NCBI GenBank assembly: GCA_030848925.1
Contig: JANFFA010000003.1
Coordinates: 434,001-498,000, forward strand
Source of the DNA: Rhodalgimonas zhirmunskyi
Lineage (GTDB): Bacteria; Pseudomonadota; Alphaproteobacteria; Rhodobacterales; Rhodobacteraceae
Direction: 5' to 3'
Length of the DNA stretch: 64,000 bases
The stretch's first letter is position 1. The number at the start of each line of letters is the position of its first letter. Of this stretch, positions 31,793 through 41,236 are shown one piece after another. Position numbers and translations under genes: made by a program. A model generated the notes under the pieces. The model saw only the letters and a program-made list of their open reading frames with translations, was not told the DNA's origin and ran no database searches.

Positions 31793-32212
31793 GCGCGCGA
31801 AGGGCCTGTAAGCCGGATTCTGTAACCACGGGTCGCCCCGCGGCCGATGACCATTCCTCTGGGCCTGCGGTTGCCCACAGGCTCTAGCTGCCAACCCGGA
31901 TCGCCGGGGCCAAGGCGGCCCTGCGGCGGTATCGGTTGCCCGACCAGCCCGCGCACGATCCCTATTCGGCATTGCTCCCGGTGGGGCTTGCCATGCAGGT
32001 GCTGTTGCCAGCCCCCCGGTGGGCTCTTACCCCACCTTTTCACCCTTGCCCCCGCAAGCGAGGGCGGTTTGTTCTCTGTGGCGCTTTCCGTCGAAACCGG
32101 CGGTTTCCCACCGGATCCTCCCGGGCGTTACCCGGCACCGTTGCCTTGTGGAGTCCGGACTTTCCTCGCAAGGCCCAAGGGCCTCACGCGGCCATCCGGC
32201 CCTCCGCGCGTC
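31793..32212 (-). ncRNA. rnpB: RNase P RNA (M1 RNA), type A
   Basis: On the minus strand the 5' part carries GAGGAAAGTCCGGACTCC, the universal P4/J-region signature, and the 3' part has the matching CAGAATCCGGCTTAC. The terminal helix P1 is complete: 32198-32209 pairs with 31795-31806 over 12 bp with one G-U. Length (~420 nt) fits the alphaproteobacterial type A ribozyme, which trims the 5' ends of tRNA precursors together with RnpA. Boundaries are set from P1 and a promoter whose start point falls near 32212. Several plus-strand reading frames across it are artefacts. Confidence 0.96.
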
Positions 32213-32218
32213 TGAGGC

Positions 32219-32247
32219 AAATAGGCCGTTTGCCATCTCACGTCCAG
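32219..32247 (-). promoter_or_regulatory. Housekeeping promoter of rnpB
   Basis: On the minus strand CTGGAC (32242-32247), a 17-bp spacer, then CTATTT (32219-32224). The -35 overlaps the stop codon of the upstream amidase gene. The expected start point, 6-7 bases on, coincides with the 5' end inferred from P1. Confidence 0.6.
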
Positions 32248-32942
32248 TGCGAAGCGGTCCCCAGAGCTGTGCAATCCTCTCGTGCAAGCGGACCCGTGCC
32301 CCACGGACGATATCGCAGGCGCACCGCCTCAAGCAGCGTGGCGTCATCCACCTCTGCCGAATAGCCCAACTCGCGCGCCAAGCCCCGAAAGCACGCCGGA
32401 TCGGGGTCATCGCGCCCTGCACTCGCCTCCAGCCCCGTATTCTCACCGCGCCGCCGGGCAAGCCCTTGCCGCTCCAGCCGCGCCCAGTCGAATCGCCGCC
32501 CCGGATCGCCTTTGCGCCCCGGCGCCATGTCGGAATGCCCGATCACCCCCTCGGGCGGAATGTGCCAGCGGCGCATGATCGCGGGCAACAGCCCTTCCAA
32601 CGCGCGCATCTGCGCCTCCGCGAACGGATGATCGCCCCGGTTCGCCAACTCGATCCCGATCGAGGCGGAATTGACGTCGCAACACGCGCCCCAACGCCCC
32701 GCGCCCGCATGCCACGCGCGCTCTGCCTCATCCACCATCTGCCAGATGCGGCCTTGCTCACAAATCAGGTAATGCGCCGACACCTCGGCTTGTGGATCGC
32801 ACAGCCGCTGCAACGCGGCCTCAGCGCTCTCCATCGCGGTGTAATGCAACACGATCAGGCAAGGCCGGGTCGCCCCGCGCCGCGCGCCATGGTTGGGCGA
32901 AGGGTGCGAAATCACCGTCCCCTCCGTCGTCCCATCCGACAT
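32238..32942 (-). CDS. N-acetylmuramoyl-L-alanine amidase (AmpD-like, Amidase_2)
   Basis: 234 residues from ATG 32942. The Amidase_2 zinc site is visible: His in CLIVLHYTAM, His in AERAWHAGAGRW, and GHSDMAPGRKGDPG with the third ligand and the AmpD-type loop. It cleaves the amide between MurNAc (anhydroMurNAc) and the stem peptide. No signal peptide is seen, so it probably works on recycled muropeptides in the cytoplasm, as AmpD does. It starts 5 bases after the stop of the lipoprotein gene. Its 3' end contains the rnpB -35 element. Confidence 0.9.
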   Translation of the reverse strand: MSDGTTEGTVISHPSPNHGARRGATRPCLIVLHYTAMESAEAALQRLCDPQAEVSAHYLICEQGRIWQMVDEAERAWHAGAGRWGACCDVNSASIGIELANRGDHPFAEAQMRALEGLLPAIMRRWHIPPEGVIGHSDMAPGRKGDPGRRFDWARLERQGLARRRGENTGLEASAGRDDPDPACFRGLARELGYSAEVDDATLLEAVRLRYRPWGTGPLAREDCTALGTASHWT

Positions 32943-32947
32943 TGTAG

Positions 32948-33688
32948 TTACTGCTTCACCTTGCGGAACGGCGCCGGATCCCACGCACAGGCAAACCCGT
33001 CGCCATCCGGGTCCAGCCCCTGCTTGTCCTTCTGCGGACCACCCGAGGCAAGGAACGCCTCCTGCGCCAGATCAGGCGAGGCATACTTGGCACAGTTCTT
33101 CTGATACCGCGCCTGCGCGTTGAAGTTCGAGCGTTTGTAGATGCTCTGGCCCACCCCGTTCGACGAGGCCAGCGCATAGGCTACGATATTCGGCCCCGCC
33201 GCACCGGCCCGCGAAGGCAGCGCAGTCGGCTGGATCTGGGTATAGTTCTGCTTCAACGCCGCCTGCCGCGCGGCATCGTCCTGCCGCGAACGCTCGGCGC
33301 TAACCGTGGCGAAATCGTTCTCGTCCGAAATGCCGGGATTGTTCAGTTGCACGGGCGGCGGGTTGCTCGGGCTGGCATCCAGCGGCGCATCGCCGCTATT
33401 GGTGCGCGTCGCGGCCAGAACGGCCGCCGTATCCGCCGCCACGTCCGAGCCGGCCGTGCCATCGCTCACCGCGCTCAACGGCTGGCCCGACACCGCCGAA
33501 GGCGCCGGAACGGACTGCCCCTGCAGGGCCGCGTCGCGCGCAACCTGTCGCTTCTGGTATTCGGCATAGTCGCCAAACCCAACGCCAGCGCCGGGATCAG
33601 GCACACCGCTGTCGGGGATCGTCGGATCACATGCGGCAAGCGCCAGTAGCGCCGCCAAACCCATGGGAACAATGGAAAACCGCATCAT
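32948..33688 (-). CDS. Lipoprotein with excalibur-like calcium-binding motif
   Basis: 246 residues. A signal peptide with lipobox LALAAC leads to a long low-complexity region rich in A, S, P and D (~25-150). The C-terminal part has YQKNCAKYASPDLAQEAFLASGG and GLDPDGDGFACAWDPAPFR, an excalibur-like DxDxDGxxC calcium-binding loop. Such motifs often occur in extracytoplasmic proteins linked to the cell wall, in keeping with its pairing with the amidase gene 5 bases downstream. Catalytic activity is not indicated. CAAGG precedes the ATG. Confidence 0.78.
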   Translation of the reverse strand: MMRFSIVPMGLAALLALAACDPTIPDSGVPDPGAGVGFGDYAEYQKRQVARDAALQGQSVPAPSAVSGQPLSAVSDGTAGSDVAADTAAVLAATRTNSGDAPLDASPSNPPPVQLNNPGISDENDFATVSAERSRQDDAARQAALKQNYTQIQPTALPSRAGAAGPNIVAYALASSNGVGQSIYKRSNFNAQARYQKNCAKYASPDLAQEAFLASGGPQKDKQGLDPDGDGFACAWDPAPFRKVKQ

Positions 33689-33734
33689 AGATACCTTGCC
33701 CGTCTATCTTTTCAAACTCGTGCCTTGCGGCGGT

Positions 33735-35222
33735 TTACCACCATTTACCCGGCTTGGCCACAAACCCGGCCGCCTGCTCAAGCGCGTAAGCACAATTCAG
33801 CAGATCGCCCTCTTCCCAAGGCCGCCCGATCAGTTGCAGCCCCAGTGGCAGCCCCTGCTTGTCCAGCCCCGCCGGAACGGCAACGCCCGGAAGCCCGGCA
33901 AGGTTCACCGTCACAGTGAACACGTCGTTAAGGTACATCGCCACCGGATCGGCATCGCTCATCTCGCCAAGGCCAAAGGCCGCGCTCGGCGTCGCCGGGG
34001 TCAGGATCGCGTCGATCCCTTGGGCGAACACATCCTCGAAGTCCTTTTTGATCAGCGTCCGCACCCGGCGCGCGCGGTTGTAATAGGCGTCATAGAACCC
34101 GGCGCTCAGCACATAGGTCCCCACCATCACCCGCCGCTGCACCTCATGGCCAAAGCCTTCGGCGCGGGTCTTCTCGTACATCTCGGTGATGCCGTCGCCA
34201 TGGGACAGCTTGGCCCGGTGGCCATAGCGCACCCCGTCATAACGGGCGAGGTTGGATGAGGCTTCCGCCGGTGCAATCACGTAATAGGCGGGCAGCGCGT
34301 ATTTCGTATGCGGCAGCGAAATATCGACGATCTCGGCCCCCGCATCGCGCATCATTGCGATACCGTCCTGCCACAGCGACTCGATCTCGTCGGGCATGCC
34401 GTCCATCCGGTATTCCTTGGGAATCCCGATTTTCTTGCCCTTGATGTCGCCCGTCAGCATCGCTTCGAAATCCGGCACTGGGATATCTGCACTGGTCGAA
34501 TCCTTCGGGTCATGCCCGCACATCGCACTCAGCATGATCGCCGCGTCGCGCACGTCCTTGGTCATCGGTCCCGCCTGATCGAGGGACGACGCAAACGCCA
34601 CGATCCCCCAGCGCGAGCAGCGCCCATAAGTCGGCTTGATGCCGGTGATCCCGGTAAACGCTGCTGGCTGGCGGATCGACCCGCCCGTATCCGTCCCCGT
34701 TGCCGCAAGGCACAGGTCGGCCGCAACCGCGCTCGCCGAACCGCCCGACGATCCGCCGGGCGTCAGCGCCGCCTCGTCATTGCCGCGCCGCCACGGGTTC
34801 ACCGCGTTGCCGTAAACCGATGTTTCGTTGGACGAGCCCATGGCGAATTCGTCCATGTTCAACTTGCCCAGCATCACCGCGCCCGCATCGAACAGCTTGC
34901 CCGACACGGTGCTTTCATACTCGGGCTTGAAGCCTTCAAGGATACGGCTCGCCGCCTGGCTTGGCACACCCTTGGTGCAGAACAGATCCTTGATGCCCAG
35001 CGGAATACCGCACATCGCAGGCGCATCGCCCGCCTTGATCCGCGCATCCGCCGCCGCGGCCTGCGCCCGCGCGATTTCGGGCGTATGGTGCACAAAGGCG
35101 TTCAGCGCCCCGGCCCCCTCAACGGCAGTCAGGCACGCCTCGGTCAACTCCACGCTGGTCACATCGCCCTTACGCAGCGCATCGCGCGCGGCGGCAATCG
35201 TCATTCCGTTCAATTCAGCCAT
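33735..35222 (-). CDS. gatA: Asp/Glu-tRNA amidotransferase subunit A
   Basis: 495 residues, full length. The amidase-signature triad is present: Lys78 ([10 protein letters not shown]), cis-Ser158 ([13 protein letters not shown]) and nucleophile Ser182 ([11 protein letters not shown]). GatA releases ammonia from glutamine, which GatB uses to convert mischarged Glu-tRNA(Gln) or Asp-tRNA(Asn). The ATG overlaps the gatC stop (TAATG). gatB is not in the neighbourhood, so it must lie elsewhere on the chromosome. Confidence 0.97.
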   Translation of the reverse strand: MAELNGMTIAAARDALRKGDVTSVELTEACLTAVEGAGALNAFVHHTPEIARAQAAAADARIKAGDAPAMCGIPLGIKDLFCTKGVPSQAASRILEGFKPEYESTVSGKLFDAGAVMLGKLNMDEFAMGSSNETSVYGNAVNPWRRGNDEAALTPGGSSGGSASAVAADLCLAATGTDTGGSIRQPAAFTGITGIKPTYGRCSRWGIVAFASSLDQAGPMTKDVRDAAIMLSAMCGHDPKDSTSADIPVPDFEAMLTGDIKGKKIGIPKEYRMDGMPDEIESLWQDGIAMMRDAGAEIVDISLPHTKYALPAYYVIAPAEASSNLARYDGVRYGHRAKLSHGDGITEMYEKTRAEGFGHEVQRRVMVGTYVLSAGFYDAYYNRARRVRTLIKKDFEDVFAQGIDAILTPATPSAAFGLGEMSDADPVAMYLNDVFTVTVNLAGLPGVAVPAGLDKQGLPLGLQLIGRPWEEGDLLNCAYALEQAAGFVAKPGKWW

Positions 35223-35509
35223 TATTCAACCACCTTCGGCACCGCGAAAAAGCCTTCTCGCGCATCGGGCGCATTGCTCAGGATCTTGTCCTGCATGCCG
35301 CCATCCGTCACCTTGTCCTCGCGCCGTTTCAGACGCATCGGCTCGACCGAAACCATCGGCTCCACGCCGTCGACATCCACCTCGTTCAACTGTTCGATAA
35401 AGCCCAGAACAGCGTTGAACTCCTGCGCCAGCGCATCCAGCCGATCCTCCTCGACCTTGATCCGGGCCAGCTTGGCCACCTTCGCGGCGGTATCCCTGTC
35501 AATCGACAT
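35222..35509 (-). CDS. gatC: Asp/Glu-tRNA amidotransferase subunit C
   Basis: 95 residues from the ATG at 35509, preceded by GGGAG; an in-frame extension upstream is rejected. The family pattern is clear: [43 protein letters not shown]-type ([12 protein letters not shown]) and [20 protein letters not shown]. GatC is a small wrap-around subunit that stabilises GatA-GatB. It overlaps gatA by one base in a TAATG junction. Confidence 0.96.
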   Translation of the reverse strand: MSIDRDTAAKVAKLARIKVEEDRLDALAQEFNAVLGFIEQLNEVDVDGVEPMVSVEPMRLKRREDKVTDGGMQDKILSNAPDAREGFFAVPKVVE

Positions 35510-35727
35510 GCAAAGAGCTCCCTTTGAATTCGTCCCGGCTCCCATACCCCTGTGCGCGTCCAAGCTCAAGCATCCGCGCTTGGCCTCGCCTCATTTGGCC
35601 GTGATCGCGCCCGGCATGGCCTGCGCCACGGGCATCCAGCGCGCGAAAACCGCACAGCCCGGAACTTTCCCGCGCCCCCGCCCGTTGATCCGCCAAATAC
35701 ACACCGCGCCCGAAAAGGAGCCGTCCA

Positions 35728-37101
35728 ATGTCGAGAATCGAAACCTTCAATCCCGCCACAGCCGAAAAACTCACCTCCTACGACACCATGTCCGAGTCCG
35801 AGGCCTTCGCCAAGATCGACGCCTGCCATGCGGCCTTCCTTGACTGGCGCAAGAAAACCCACGAAGAGCGCGCGCCCTACCTCAAGGCCATCGCCGAAAA
35901 GCTGCGCGAACATCAGGACGAACTCGCCGACCTGATGACCCGCGAAATGGGCAAGCTGCGCTCTTCCGGGGGCGACGAAATCGCGCTCTGCGCCGCGCTG
36001 TTCGACTACAGCGCCGATCAAGGCCCCTCAAAGCTTGCCGATGAACAGCGTGATCTCGGCAACGGGCAAAAAGGCCTCATCACCTACCAGCCCATCGGCG
36101 TGATCTATTCCGTGCAGCCGTGGAACTTCCCCTTCTACCAGCCGGTCCGCGTCCTTGCCGCCGCGCTGATCGCGGGCAATGGCTGCGTGCTCAAACATGC
36201 CTCTATTTCAAGCGGCTCGGCCCTGCGCCTGCGCGAAATCTGCATCGAAGCGGGCCTGCCCGAAGACCTGTTCCAAGTCCTGCTGATCGACCACGACACC
36301 TCGGACAAGGTGATCACCCATGACAAGGTTCGCGGCGTCACCATGACCGGCTCGGACAAGGCCGGTGCCCACATCGGCACCAAGGCCGCCGCCGCGCTCA
36401 AGAAAACCGTGCTCGAACTCGGCTCCAACGACGCCTACCTCGTGCTCGGGGATGCCGATATCGAAACGGCGGTGAAATTCTCGGTGCAGGGTCGCCTCTA
36501 CAACAATGGTCAGACCTGCGTGAACGCCAAGCGCTTCATCGTCGCGGAAAAGGTCTATGACGCCTTCGTTCCCGCCTTTGTTGAGGCGATGAAAAACATC
36601 GACATGGGCGACCCAATGAAAGACAGCACCCAACTCGGCCCTCTCAGCAGCCTTGAACAACGCGACAAGGTCGCCGATCAGGTCCGCGAAAGCGTCAAAA
36701 ACGGCGCCGAAATCCTCTGCGGCGGTGAAGTGCCCGACCGCGAAGGCGCCTATTACCCCGCCACCGTTCTGGCCAATGTCACCCCCGGCATGCCCGCTTA
36801 CGATGACGAAATCTTCGGCCCCGTCGCCTCGGTCATCCGTGCCAAGGATGACGAAGACGCCATGCGCATCGCCAACGACAGCCGCTATGGCCTCGGCGGT
36901 GGCATCTTTTCCCAAGACGAAGAGCGCGCGGTCGAACTGGCGAAGAAGTACTTCGACACCGGCATGGTACGGATCAACTCCTTCGGCGCGGCCCACCCCG
37001 ATATGCCCTTCGGCGGGGTCAAGAATTCGGGCTACGGGCGTGAACATGGCGGCTTTGGCATGCACGAATTCGTCAACGCCAAGGCGATCTTTCGTCCCTG
37101 A
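35728..37101 (+). CDS. NAD(P)-dependent succinate-semialdehyde dehydrogenase-like
   Basis: 457 residues starting MSRIETFNPATAEKL. Aldehyde dehydrogenase residues are visible: Asn133 (PWNFP), Glu230 (TVLELGSNDAYLV) and nucleophile Cys264 (NNGQTCVNAKRF). The short N-terminus and length fit the YneI/Sad group of succinate-semialdehyde dehydrogenases, which oxidise the product of GABA transamination to succinate. AAAAGGAG precedes the ATG. No GABA transaminase gene is adjacent, so the substrate is a family inference. It is convergent with the FAD-protein gene. Confidence 0.88.
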   Translation: MSRIETFNPATAEKLTSYDTMSESEAFAKIDACHAAFLDWRKKTHEERAPYLKAIAEKLREHQDELADLMTREMGKLRSSGGDEIALCAALFDYSADQGPSKLADEQRDLGNGQKGLITYQPIGVIYSVQPWNFPFYQPVRVLAAALIAGNGCVLKHASISSGSALRLREICIEAGLPEDLFQVLLIDHDTSDKVITHDKVRGVTMTGSDKAGAHIGTKAAAALKKTVLELGSNDAYLVLGDADIETAVKFSVQGRLYNNGQTCVNAKRFIVAEKVYDAFVPAFVEAMKNIDMGDPMKDSTQLGPLSSLEQRDKVADQVRESVKNGAEILCGGEVPDREGAYYPATVLANVTPGMPAYDDEIFGPVASVIRAKDDEDAMRIANDSRYGLGGGIFSQDEERAVELAKKYFDTGMVRINSFGAAHPDMPFGGVKNSGYGREHGGFGMHEFVNAKAIFRP

Positions 37102-37169
37102 TCGCGCCCCTGATCCCGTCCCTGATCCCGTCCCTGTGACGGTCTGATAAATCAGCGCGGCGGCGGGCC

Positions 37170-38819
37170 TCACCCGTCGCCGTGCGCACGCTCCATCACG
37201 CCCTGCGCCCACCGGGCCGAGGCCTCGCCAAAGCAGTCGTGCAGCGAATCCGCCGCGATCACACTTCCCAGCGACAACCGCCCCAACAGGCTCAACCCCG
37301 GCACTACGCGGCCCTCGGCCCCGATCAATTGCCCATCGCCGCCGGTATGCGCCGACAACCCCTCGCACAGCCGCACGATCCGCCCGCTCTCGCATAATTC
37401 GCTGACCACCGCCGCCGTCACCGCCTCCGGGTCGGGCGCGGCCATGACCCCGTCGATCATCGCCCCCACGACGGCGCTTTGCCCGCCGCTCTCCAACCGC
37501 CACCCCGCTTCGACCATCTCGATCTCCGGGTCCGCAGCAAAGCCCAGATCCACGATCCCCGCTTCGATCAAAGCCGCCATCTCGCGGCTCGACGATACCG
37601 GCGGCCCATAGGAATACCGCTTCAGCCCCTCGTCGAACCCCACCAGCGACTTTGCCGTCTCTGGCGGCACCCCGGCCGGGTTATACCCACGGCGCAGCCG
37701 GTCCTGCCACTTGCGCCAGACCTGCCCCACGACATAGCCGATCGTCGGCGCGCGCCGCCCCTCGGCCATTTCGATCCCGGCCTGCAACACCTCCAGCGGC
37801 CCCTCGTCCTCCTGACTGCCCGGCGCGTCCCACTCGGCTTCAAGCCAGCGCGCCACCGCGTCCCGCTCGGCCGTTTTCCAGCCACGCAAAAGCCGCGCCA
37901 CCACCGGCTCCAGCGCGCCACTGATCGCCGCGCGCGCACGCTCCGTCTCCAAGCCGACGGCCAAATCAAGCGCCTTGGAAAACGCTTCGCTCTCGTCCTC
38001 TGACGGTGCGAACCGCGCATCCAACTCCTGCGTTTCGGGCTTTGGAAACGGCGGCTGCCCGTTCAATGAAAACGGAATGATCCGCGCCGGCTCCCGCCCC
38101 GATGGCACATAGCCCTCCGCCTCAAATCGCCCGCCCTGCCCGATGCTCAACACCCGCAGGATATCAAACGCCGACAGCGCCATCCCCCGAATGGCCACCT
38201 GCGCGCCCGCCCAATCCGCCGCCTGCAAATCCCGCGCCGGATAGGCCTGCCAAAGCGCACCATCCGAGCGCGCCGCATGGTCCTGCCAATCGGCCAGTTG
38301 CTCATCCGGCTCCACCTCCGGCTGACCCAGCGTCAATAGCACCTCGCCATAAGGCCCGCACCACGCCTCGCCACACCGAACCTTCCAGCCCTCCGCCTCT
38401 CGCCTAAGCCCATCGACCCGCGCCGCGTGATGCGACAACGTCAGCACGCCCAGCGCCTCAAGCTCGGCCCAGCGCGCCTCAAGGTAACTGCCCAGATCGG
38501 TCCGCCTCGGAAACACATCCGGCCCCGGCACATTCCCCCCCGGCGCATCCTCCATCCACGCCGCGAAAGAGCCGCATCCGCCATACCCGGGCGGACGAAT
38601 ATCAATGTCGCGCATCGGGATGTTCAACAGGCACACCCGGCTTTCCCCGGGGTCGAAATTCGGCCCCGCCCCGCGCGAAGGATGATCGTCGAACACATCG
38701 ACCGCAAACGTTACGCCCTTCGCACCTGCCAGATCGGCCAAGGCCTCCAGCGCGCCAAGCCCGCGCGGCCCCATCCCGATCACCGCAATCTTCGGCCCAT
38801 TCGCGTTTTTCACTACCAC
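37170..38819 (-). CDS. FAD/NAD(P)-binding protein (PF13454 family)
   Basis: 549 residues from a GTG at 38819 (GTG 38813 is an alternative). The N-terminal dinucleotide-binding motif IAVIGMGPRGLGALEAL is followed by VFDDHPSRGAGPNF and LNIPMRDIDIRPPG, the pattern of the FAD-NAD(P)-binding family that includes ornithine monooxygenase-like and HpnW-type proteins. The remainder includes a second nucleotide-domain region and a poorly conserved C-terminal half. Redox role likely; substrate not assignable. It stands alone, divergent from the UPF0173 gene. Confidence 0.8.
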   Translation of the reverse strand: MVVKNANGPKIAVIGMGPRGLGALEALADLAGAKGVTFAVDVFDDHPSRGAGPNFDPGESRVCLLNIPMRDIDIRPPGYGGCGSFAAWMEDAPGGNVPGPDVFPRRTDLGSYLEARWAELEALGVLTLSHHAARVDGLRREAEGWKVRCGEAWCGPYGEVLLTLGQPEVEPDEQLADWQDHAARSDGALWQAYPARDLQAADWAGAQVAIRGMALSAFDILRVLSIGQGGRFEAEGYVPSGREPARIIPFSLNGQPPFPKPETQELDARFAPSEDESEAFSKALDLAVGLETERARAAISGALEPVVARLLRGWKTAERDAVARWLEAEWDAPGSQEDEGPLEVLQAGIEMAEGRRAPTIGYVVGQVWRKWQDRLRRGYNPAGVPPETAKSLVGFDEGLKRYSYGPPVSSSREMAALIEAGIVDLGFAADPEIEMVEAGWRLESGGQSAVVGAMIDGVMAAPDPEAVTAAVVSELCESGRIVRLCEGLSAHTGGDGQLIGAEGRVVPGLSLLGRLSLGSVIAADSLHDCFGEASARWAQGVMERAHGDG

Positions 38820-38965
38820 TGCCCCGCTTCATTTCGCGGCTATCGTGACCGCGCGCTTCCCCGCTGACAATCCCCGAAAGCACCGCGCGCCCTTGCGTAT
38901 TTGCAGCGCCCCGGCACCATGCCTACATTGCACCCAAGCAGCATCACTTACCGGAGGACACCCCA

Positions 38966-39655
38966 ATGAAACTCATCTGGCTCGGCCATGGCTCATGGCG
39001 TCTTGAAAGCGGCGATCAGGTCATCCTCATCGACCCGTGGATCACCAGCCCCATGATGCCCGAAGACCGCGTTGACGAGGCCATCGACGGGGCCACCCAT
39101 ATCCTCATCACCCACGGCCACTTCGACCACACCGCCGACATCGTCACAGTCAGCGAAAAGACCGGCGCGCCGGTGTCGGGCATGTATGAACTGGCGTCCT
39201 ACCTGCATGGCAAAGGCGCGAAAGAGGGCCACGCCTTCAACAAGGGCGGCACGATCGAAATCGGCGAAGTGCGGGTCACGATGGTCCCCGCCTCGCACAG
39301 CGGCGGTATGCCCGGCGATGATCGCGCGGTCTATGTCGGCTCGGAAACCGGCTTCATCATCGAGTCCGAAGGCCACACCATCTATTTCAGCGCCGACACC
39401 ACGATCATGGCCGACATGGGCTGGATCGGGGAATATCACAAACCCGATATCGGCATCCTCTGTGCCGGTGGCTACTACACGATGGACATGAAAGCCGCCG
39501 CTTGGGCCGCAAAGAAATACTTCGATTTCAAGACCGTGATCCCAAGCCACTACCGCACCTTCCCGGCCCTCGCCCAAGATGCAAAAGAACTGGCCGCCGG
39601 CCTGCCCGGTGTGAACGTGATCGAGCCGCAGGTGCTCGAAGCGATCGAGATCTAG
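38966..39655 (+). CDS. UPF0173 metal-dependent hydrolase
   Basis: 229 residues, full length for UPF0173. Begins MKLIWLGHGSWRLESGDQVI, with the metallo-beta-lactamase motif HGHFDH (residues ~51-56) and later SHSGGMPGD, YFSADTT and IPSHYRTFP supplying the other metal ligands. The family binds two metal ions and hydrolyses unknown substrates in the cytoplasm. CGGAGGA precedes the ATG. Followed by a good bidirectional terminator. Confidence 0.92.
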   Translation: MKLIWLGHGSWRLESGDQVILIDPWITSPMMPEDRVDEAIDGATHILITHGHFDHTADIVTVSEKTGAPVSGMYELASYLHGKGAKEGHAFNKGGTIEIGEVRVTMVPASHSGGMPGDDRAVYVGSETGFIIESEGHTIYFSADTTIMADMGWIGEYHKPDIGILCAGGYYTMDMKAAAWAAKKYFDFKTVIPSHYRTFPALAQDAKELAAGLPGVNVIEPQVLEAIEI

Positions 39656-39688
39656 GCGCACAAAGCCGCGAAACATCCCGGCAAAACA

Positions 39689-39714
39689 CCCCGGCGTCAC
39701 GCGCCGGGGCTTTC
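39689..39714. terminator. Bidirectional terminator between UPF0173 and MarR genes
   Basis: Perfect 8-bp stem (39689-39696 with 39702-39709), 5-nt loop, followed by CTTTCC on the plus strand and TGTTTTG on the minus strand. It overlaps the MarR stop codon. Confidence 0.75.
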
Positions 39715-40134
39715 CCCGCCCAGCGCATCGCGCAGCCGCTTGGCCTTCTTCGACAAGGCCTCGAATTCCTCCACCCCGATGGCCGCCTCGGCAATCCGAT
39801 CAACCTCGGCCCAGGCCGCCTCGATCTCGGCCAACAGGCCCCGCCCCGTCTCCGTCAGCGTCAGAAGATGACCACGCCGGTCCTCCGGGTCGTCTTGCCG
39901 TACGATGTAACCCGCCTTGATCAGCCGCGCGGTCATCGTGCTCATGCTGGCCTCGGTCACGCGAAACTCCCGCGCCAGCCGGGCCTGCGATGCCGGCCCC
40001 ATGCGGTGCATCCCGTCGATCACCCGCGCCTGACGCGGGCTCAGGCCCAGCGGCTTCAGCTTGCGCTGAACTTCTGCCTCGATCAGGTCTGCGGAATGCA
40101 GCAACAGGTGAAACGACGGACCGCGTGGACTCAT
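39697..40134 (-). CDS. MarR-family transcriptional regulator
   Basis: 145 residues. The winged helix-turn-helix is clear: SPRQARVIDGMHRMGPASQARLAREFRVTEASMSTMTARLIKAG, then wing YIVRQDDPEDRRGHLLTLTETG. MarR proteins bind DNA as dimers and let go on binding a small ligand. It is divergent from the YHYH-protein gene with a 61-bp gap containing a 16-bp perfect palindrome, the likely operator for both. No cysteine that could act as a redox switch is present. Confidence 0.93.
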   Translation of the reverse strand: MSPRGPSFHLLLHSADLIEAEVQRKLKPLGLSPRQARVIDGMHRMGPASQARLAREFRVTEASMSTMTARLIKAGYIVRQDDPEDRRGHLLTLTETGRGLLAEIEAAWAEVDRIAEAAIGVEEFEALSKKAKRLRDALGGESPGA

Positions 40135-40142
40135 ACGTATAA

Positions 40143-40158
40143 GCTTAGTATGCTAAGC
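40143..40158. promoter_or_regulatory. Probable MarR operator
   Basis: GCTTAG-TATG-CTAAGC, a perfect palindrome centred 16 bases upstream of the MarR ATG and 45 bases upstream of the YHYH gene. Spacing and symmetry fit a MarR dimer that represses both genes. Confidence 0.7.
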
Positions 40159-40195
40159 AATATCACTCAACCCGAATCCGGAGTCCCCGTTTCCG

Positions 40196-41236
40196 ATGTT
40201 CATCCGCCCCTTCCTCACCACGGCGCTTCTGGCCCTCGGCGCGGCCCTTCCCGCCGCCGCACATGATGATCGTCTGCACGAGATCGAAGCCTTCTTCGCC
40301 GATGCCGATATCGTATCCGGCCCCACACAGGTCGACTGCACTCTGTCGGGCGGCACCAAGACCTCGTGCTTCTCCATCACCGTGAAACCCAACCCCAAGG
40401 CCTACACCCCCGGCCCGTGGTGCCCGCAAACCATCACCGATGGCGCGGACAAGGGCGGCATCTGGTTCCTCGATGGCGGTGTTGCGGATGTCGACGGTGA
40501 TTTCATCACCCGCCTTGCCAAAATCTACGGCGATACCGAATGGCAGTTGTTCGACCCCGAAACCGGCCAGGTCCGCTTCACCGGCACACTCGAAGCCTGC
40601 GAGGCCGCGGCCCGCCCAGATGTCGACCCGGCCTATCAGAACTATTGCGTGCAATGCCTGCCCGAATACCTGCCCGAAGACACGGCGATGACCTATGTCA
40701 TCCCGCTCGAACCAATCAAAGCCGACGCCCCCTCACCGACCCATTTCGCAGGCTCAGGCCTTGCCTATAACGGTATCCGCCTCGATGGGCCCGCCCCGGT
40801 CGACGCCATCCTCGGTGCCCATACCATTGCGCCGTTCGACGATTGCGGCGGCCATGTTAACACCCATGTCGGCTATCACTACCACGCGGTCACCACCTGT
40901 CTGCAGGATGCCCCCGCCACCACCGTCAACGCAGCGACCTACGGCCCCCAGATCGGTATCGCCATGGATGGCCACCCGATCATGGCCCACAAGGACGGGA
41001 TCGAAGATCAACTCGACGCCTGCAACGGGATGGAGGTCGACGGCCTCGGCTATCTCTACTTCGCCGGTGCCGCCGGGGACAACGCCATCCTCGGCTGCCA
41101 CGTGGCCGAGGTCGGTTGCACACTCGAAGGCAAAGACGCCACCTGCGATGCCTCACAAATGGGCCGCCGCGGCCCGCCCCCCGGCGGTGGTCAACCCGGC
41201 CAAGCTGGACCCGGTCAGCCCCGGCCCGAAAATTAG
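40196..41236 (+). CDS. Secreted YHYH-domain protein
   Basis: 346 residues. A signal peptide (LLALGAALPAAAHDD, cleavage after AAA) precedes a domain with many paired cysteines (CTLSGGTKTSC, CPQT, CVQCLP, DDCGGH, CLQD, CHVAEVGC), suited to the oxidising periplasm. The family motif VGYHYHAVTTC follows GGHVNTH, giving a histidine-rich possible metal site. The C-terminus is a G/P/Q-rich tail. The function of YHYH proteins is unknown. It is probably controlled by the divergent MarR protein. No strong ribosome site; CCGATGTTC start. Confidence 0.8.
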   Translation: MFIRPFLTTALLALGAALPAAAHDDRLHEIEAFFADADIVSGPTQVDCTLSGGTKTSCFSITVKPNPKAYTPGPWCPQTITDGADKGGIWFLDGGVADVDGDFITRLAKIYGDTEWQLFDPETGQVRFTGTLEACEAAARPDVDPAYQNYCVQCLPEYLPEDTAMTYVIPLEPIKADAPSPTHFAGSGLAYNGIRLDGPAPVDAILGAHTIAPFDDCGGHVNTHVGYHYHAVTTCLQDAPATTVNAATYGPQIGIAMDGHPIMAHKDGIEDQLDACNGMEVDGLGYLYFAGAAGDNAILGCHVAEVGCTLEGKDATCDASQMGRRGPPPGGGQPGQAGPGQPRPEN

